Below are positions 11,180 to 13,397 of a stretch of DNA of 13,397 nucleotides, piece by piece; position 1 is the first letter of the stretch, and each line of letters opens with the position of its first letter. Source of the DNA: Nitriliruptorales bacterium (GTDB taxonomy: Bacteria; Actinomycetota; Nitriliruptoria; Euzebyales; Egibacteraceae). A program made the translations under genes and the position numbers. The notes under the pieces were generated by a model. That model did no database searches. It was not told where the DNA came from and saw nothing but the letters and a program-made list of their open reading frames with translations. The stretch covers positions 1 to 13,397 of the forward strand of contig SKPY01000364.1 of assembly GCA_007119305.1 (NCBI GenBank). Direction: 5' to 3'.

Positions 11180-13397
11180 TCAGCGCCCTGGGGGACCCAG
11201 CACGGCCTTGAGCTTGCGCGCCACCGCGCCGACGAGATCGTGCGAGCGCGGCACGGGGAACTCGAGCGCCTCGGCGGTCGCGTTGTAGGTCGCGTCGCGG
11301 TGGGCCCGCACCAGGCGGATCTCCTGGGAGTCCGTGAGGTGGACCGGCGTCACCCGCACGGTGCGCCGCGGCGTCGTGCTGATCTCGCGCACCCCCCAGC
11401 GCCGCACGGCCGCGCGCAGGGCGGCCACCGACAGGAGCCGCTCGGCCGGCGGTGGCAGGGGCCCGTAGCGGTCGACGAGCTCCTCGCGCACCGCGCGCAC
11501 GCCCCGAGCGTCGCGCACGCTCGCGACCTTCTTGTACGCCTCGAGCCGCAGCGCCTCGTCTGCGATGTAGCCCTTCGGAAGGTGCGCATCGATCGGCAGG
11601 TCGATCTTGATCTCCGCCTCCGGCTCGGGCGCCTCGCCGGACGTGAACTCCACGACCGCCTCGCGCATCAGCCGCGCGTACTCCTCGAACCCCACGGTGG
11701 CGACGTGGCCCGACTGCTCCGCCGACAACACGCTGCCGGCACCGCGGATCTCGAGGTCCGCGAGCGCGATCGACAGGCCGGAGGACAGACCCGTGTGGGT
11801 GGCGACGGTCTCCAGCCGCTTGTAGGCCTCCTCGGTGAGCACGCGCTCCGCCGGGTAGAACAGGTAGGCGTAGCCGCGCTGGCTCGAGCGCCCGACCCGA
11901 CCGCGCAGCTGGTAGATCTGCGCGAGTCCCAGCATGTCGGCACGCTCGACAACGAGGGTGTTCGCGTTGGAGATGTCAAGCCCGCTCTCGATGATCGTGG
12001 TCGACACGAGCACGTCGAACTCCCGCTGCCAGAACGCGATCATGACCCGCTCGAGCGCGGCCTCGTCCATCTGGCCGTGCGCGACCGCGACGCGCGCGCC
12101 CGGCACGAGCGCGCGGACGCGCTCCGCTGCGGCGTGGATGGTCCGCACCTGGTTGTGCACCCAGAAGACCTGGCCCTCACGCAGCAGCTCGCGCCGGACG
12201 GCGAGTGCTGCGAGCCCCTCGTCCCACTCACCAACGTGCGTGACGACCGGCTGGCGCTCCTCGGGGGGCGTGTCGATGGTCGACAGGTCCCGGATGCCGG
12301 TGATGGCCATCTCCATCGTGCGCGGGATGGGCGTCGCGGTCATCGTGAGGACGTCGACGCTGGTGCGCAGCTCCTTCAGCCGCTCCTTGGCCGCGACGCC
12401 GAAGCGCTGCTCCTCGTCGACCACGACGAGCCCGAGCTGCTTGAAGGTGACGTCGGGCGACAGGAGCCGGTGCGTGCCGATGACGAGGTCGACCGTGCCG
12501 GCGACGAGCCCATCGAGGATCGCGCGCTGCTCGCGCGCTGATGCGAACCGCGACAGCACCCTCACGGTGACGGGGAAGCCGGCGAACCGCTCCGTGAAGG
12601 TCTCCCCGTGCTGCTGCGCGAGCAGGGTGGTCGGCACGAGCACCGCGGCTTGGGCACCGTCGAACACCGCCTTCGCCGCCGCGCGCACCGCGATCTCGGT
12701 CTTGCCGAACCCCACGTCACCGCACACGAGGCGGTCCATCGGCAACGGGGTCTCCATGTCGGCCTTGACCTCGTCGATCGCGGACTGCTGATCCGGCGTC
12801 TCCTCGAACGGGAAGGCCTGCTCGAGCTCGCGCTGCCACTCGCTGTCGAGCGCGAAGGCCCTGCCCTGGGCGTGCATGCGCGTCTGGTAGAGGCGGACGA
12901 GCTCGGCCGCCATCTCCCGGACGGCCTTGCGGACCTTGCCCTGCGCCCGCTCCCAGTCGCCCCCGCCGAGCCGCATCACCCGGGGTTGCTCGCCGCCCAC
13001 GTACTTCGCGAGCGTGTCGACCTGGTCGCTCGGGACGTAGAGCTTGTCGCCCCCCGCGTAGGCGAGGACGACGTAGTCGCGCGTCACACTGCCGGCCTTG
13101 CCGCCGCCGACGAGGGTCGTCGGGCCGGCCAGCTCCCGGGTCTCCATCCCGACGTAGCGGCCGACGCCGTGCGTGGCGTGCACGACCGGGTCGCCGGGCG
13201 CGAGGTCGAGGATCGCCTCCCCGGCCTGGCGGCGGGTCGGCAGCCGCCGGTTCGCGCGGCTGCGCCGCGGGCCGAACAGGTCGTGCTCGCCCAGCACGGC
13301 GATGCCGAGGTCGGCCGCGACGAAGCCCTCGCGCAGCGGGGACTCCACGATCGTGATGCTGCCGCTCGCACGCTCGGGCTGCAGCTGCGCGGCCTCG
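11180..13397 (-). CDS. mfd: Transcription-repair coupling factor Mfd, N-terminus beyond window
   Basis: 738 residues are visible before the stop and the frame is open at the window end; full Mfd is about 1,150-1,200 residues, so roughly the first 400 (UvrB-like and UvrA-binding part) are missing. Mfd pushes stalled RNA polymerase off DNA lesions and recruits UvrA. The visible part begins in the linker (GFVAADLGIAVLGEHDLFG), then the CarD-like RNA-polymerase-interaction domain (about 66-130; GDPVVHATHGVGRYVGME, DKLYVPSDQVDTLAKY), then the RecG-like translocase: Walker A GDVGFGKT (226-233), DEEQ (327-330), TATPIPRT (353-360), ESGLDISNANT and QLRGRVGRSSQRGYAYL. The C-terminal D7 module with EIKIDLPIDAHLPKGYI follows. 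No defect is seen. Confidence 0.97.
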   Translation of the reverse strand, partial: EAAQLQPERASGSITIVESPLREGFVAADLGIAVLGEHDLFGPRRSRANRRLPTRRQAGEAILDLAPGDPVVHATHGVGRYVGMETRELAGPTTLVGGGKAGSVTRDYVVLAYAGGDKLYVPSDQVDTLAKYVGGEQPRVMRLGGGDWERAQGKVRKAVREMAAELVRLYQTRMHAQGRAFALDSEWQRELEQAFPFEETPDQQSAIDEVKADMETPLPMDRLVCGDVGFGKTEIAVRAAAKAVFDGAQAAVLVPTTLLAQQHGETFTERFAGFPVTVRVLSRFASAREQRAILDGLVAGTVDLVIGTHRLLSPDVTFKQLGLVVVDEEQRFGVAAKERLKELRTSVDVLTMTATPIPRTMEMAITGIRDLSTIDTPPEERQPVVTHVGEWDEGLAALAVRRELLREGQVFWVHNQVRTIHAAAERVRALVPGARVAVAHGQMDEAALERVMIAFWQREFDVLVSTTIIESGLDISNANTLVVERADMLGLAQIYQLRGRVGRSSQRGYAYLFYPAERVLTEEAYKRLETVATHTGLSSGLSIALADLEIRGAGSVLSAEQSGHVATVGFEEYARLMREAVVEFTSGEAPEPEAEIKIDLPIDAHLPKGYIADEALRLEAYKKVASVRDARGVRAVREELVDRYGPLPPPAERLLSVAALRAAVRRWGVREISTTPRRTVRVTPVHLTDSQEIRLVRAHRDATYNATAEALEFPVPRSHDLVGAVARKLKAVLGPPGR

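Noticed and set aside
11240..12541. 433-residue plus-strand open frame opposite mfd
   Set aside because: It lies entirely antisense to conserved helicase motifs of Mfd and has no domain.
1..13397. CRISPR arrays, tRNA genes, insertion sequences, phage or defence genes
   Set aside because: No regularly spaced repeats, cloverleaf-like sequences, transposases or integrases were seen in any frame; the only tandem repeat is the 18-bp duplication at 8553.

Overview
The window is very GC-rich, gene-dense DNA with actinobacterial codon and promoter habits: GTG starts, GTGA start/stop overlaps, and TAGGCT-type -10 boxes, one of them leaderless. The gene order mfd - SurA-like lipoprotein - mazG - small membrane protein - eno - divIC/ftsB, followed further on by DUF501 - ppx/gppA, is the conserved actinobacterial block known from Mycobacterium (mfd, mazG, eno, a DivIC-like gene, a DUF501 gene, ppx). 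I infer an actinomycetote, possibly a deep-branching class. The class is a guess.

Right part (6141-13397, all minus strand, read right to left): transcription-repair coupling factor Mfd (N-terminus cut by the window end), a PpiC/SurA-type foldase lipoprotein, a long MazG, a 65-residue two-helix membrane protein, enolase with its own promoter and a striking palindrome, a DivIC/FtsB-like division protein, and an ElaA-type GNAT. The eno-divIC-GNAT run is coupled by 4-base GTGA overlaps.

Middle (2617-6140, minus): an acid-tethered branched-chain-amino-acid-type substrate-binding lipoprotein with its own promoter, an OsmC peroxidase, DUF501 and exopolyphosphatase Ppx/GppA. GNAT, the binding protein and OsmC lie where DivIC and DUF501 are neighbours in Mycobacterium.

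Left part: two plus-strand genes (a tandem-CBS protein and a UspA-like protein) converge on ppx. Divergent from them runs a minus-strand group: an MTH1187/YkoF-type thiamine-binding protein, a 36-residue single-helix microprotein, and a CoA-pyrophosphatase-type Nudix protein that continues, without a stop, into a YjeF_N-like/Rossmann domain cut by the window start.

Most of the window is ordinary core genome. The least ordinary items are the Nudix-YjeF_N fusion with a degenerate glycine motif, the 18-bp palindrome beside the enolase -10 box, two Shine-Dalgarno sequences placed inside small hairpins, and two small membrane proteins. No tRNA, rRNA, CRISPR array, insertion sequence or phage gene was seen.
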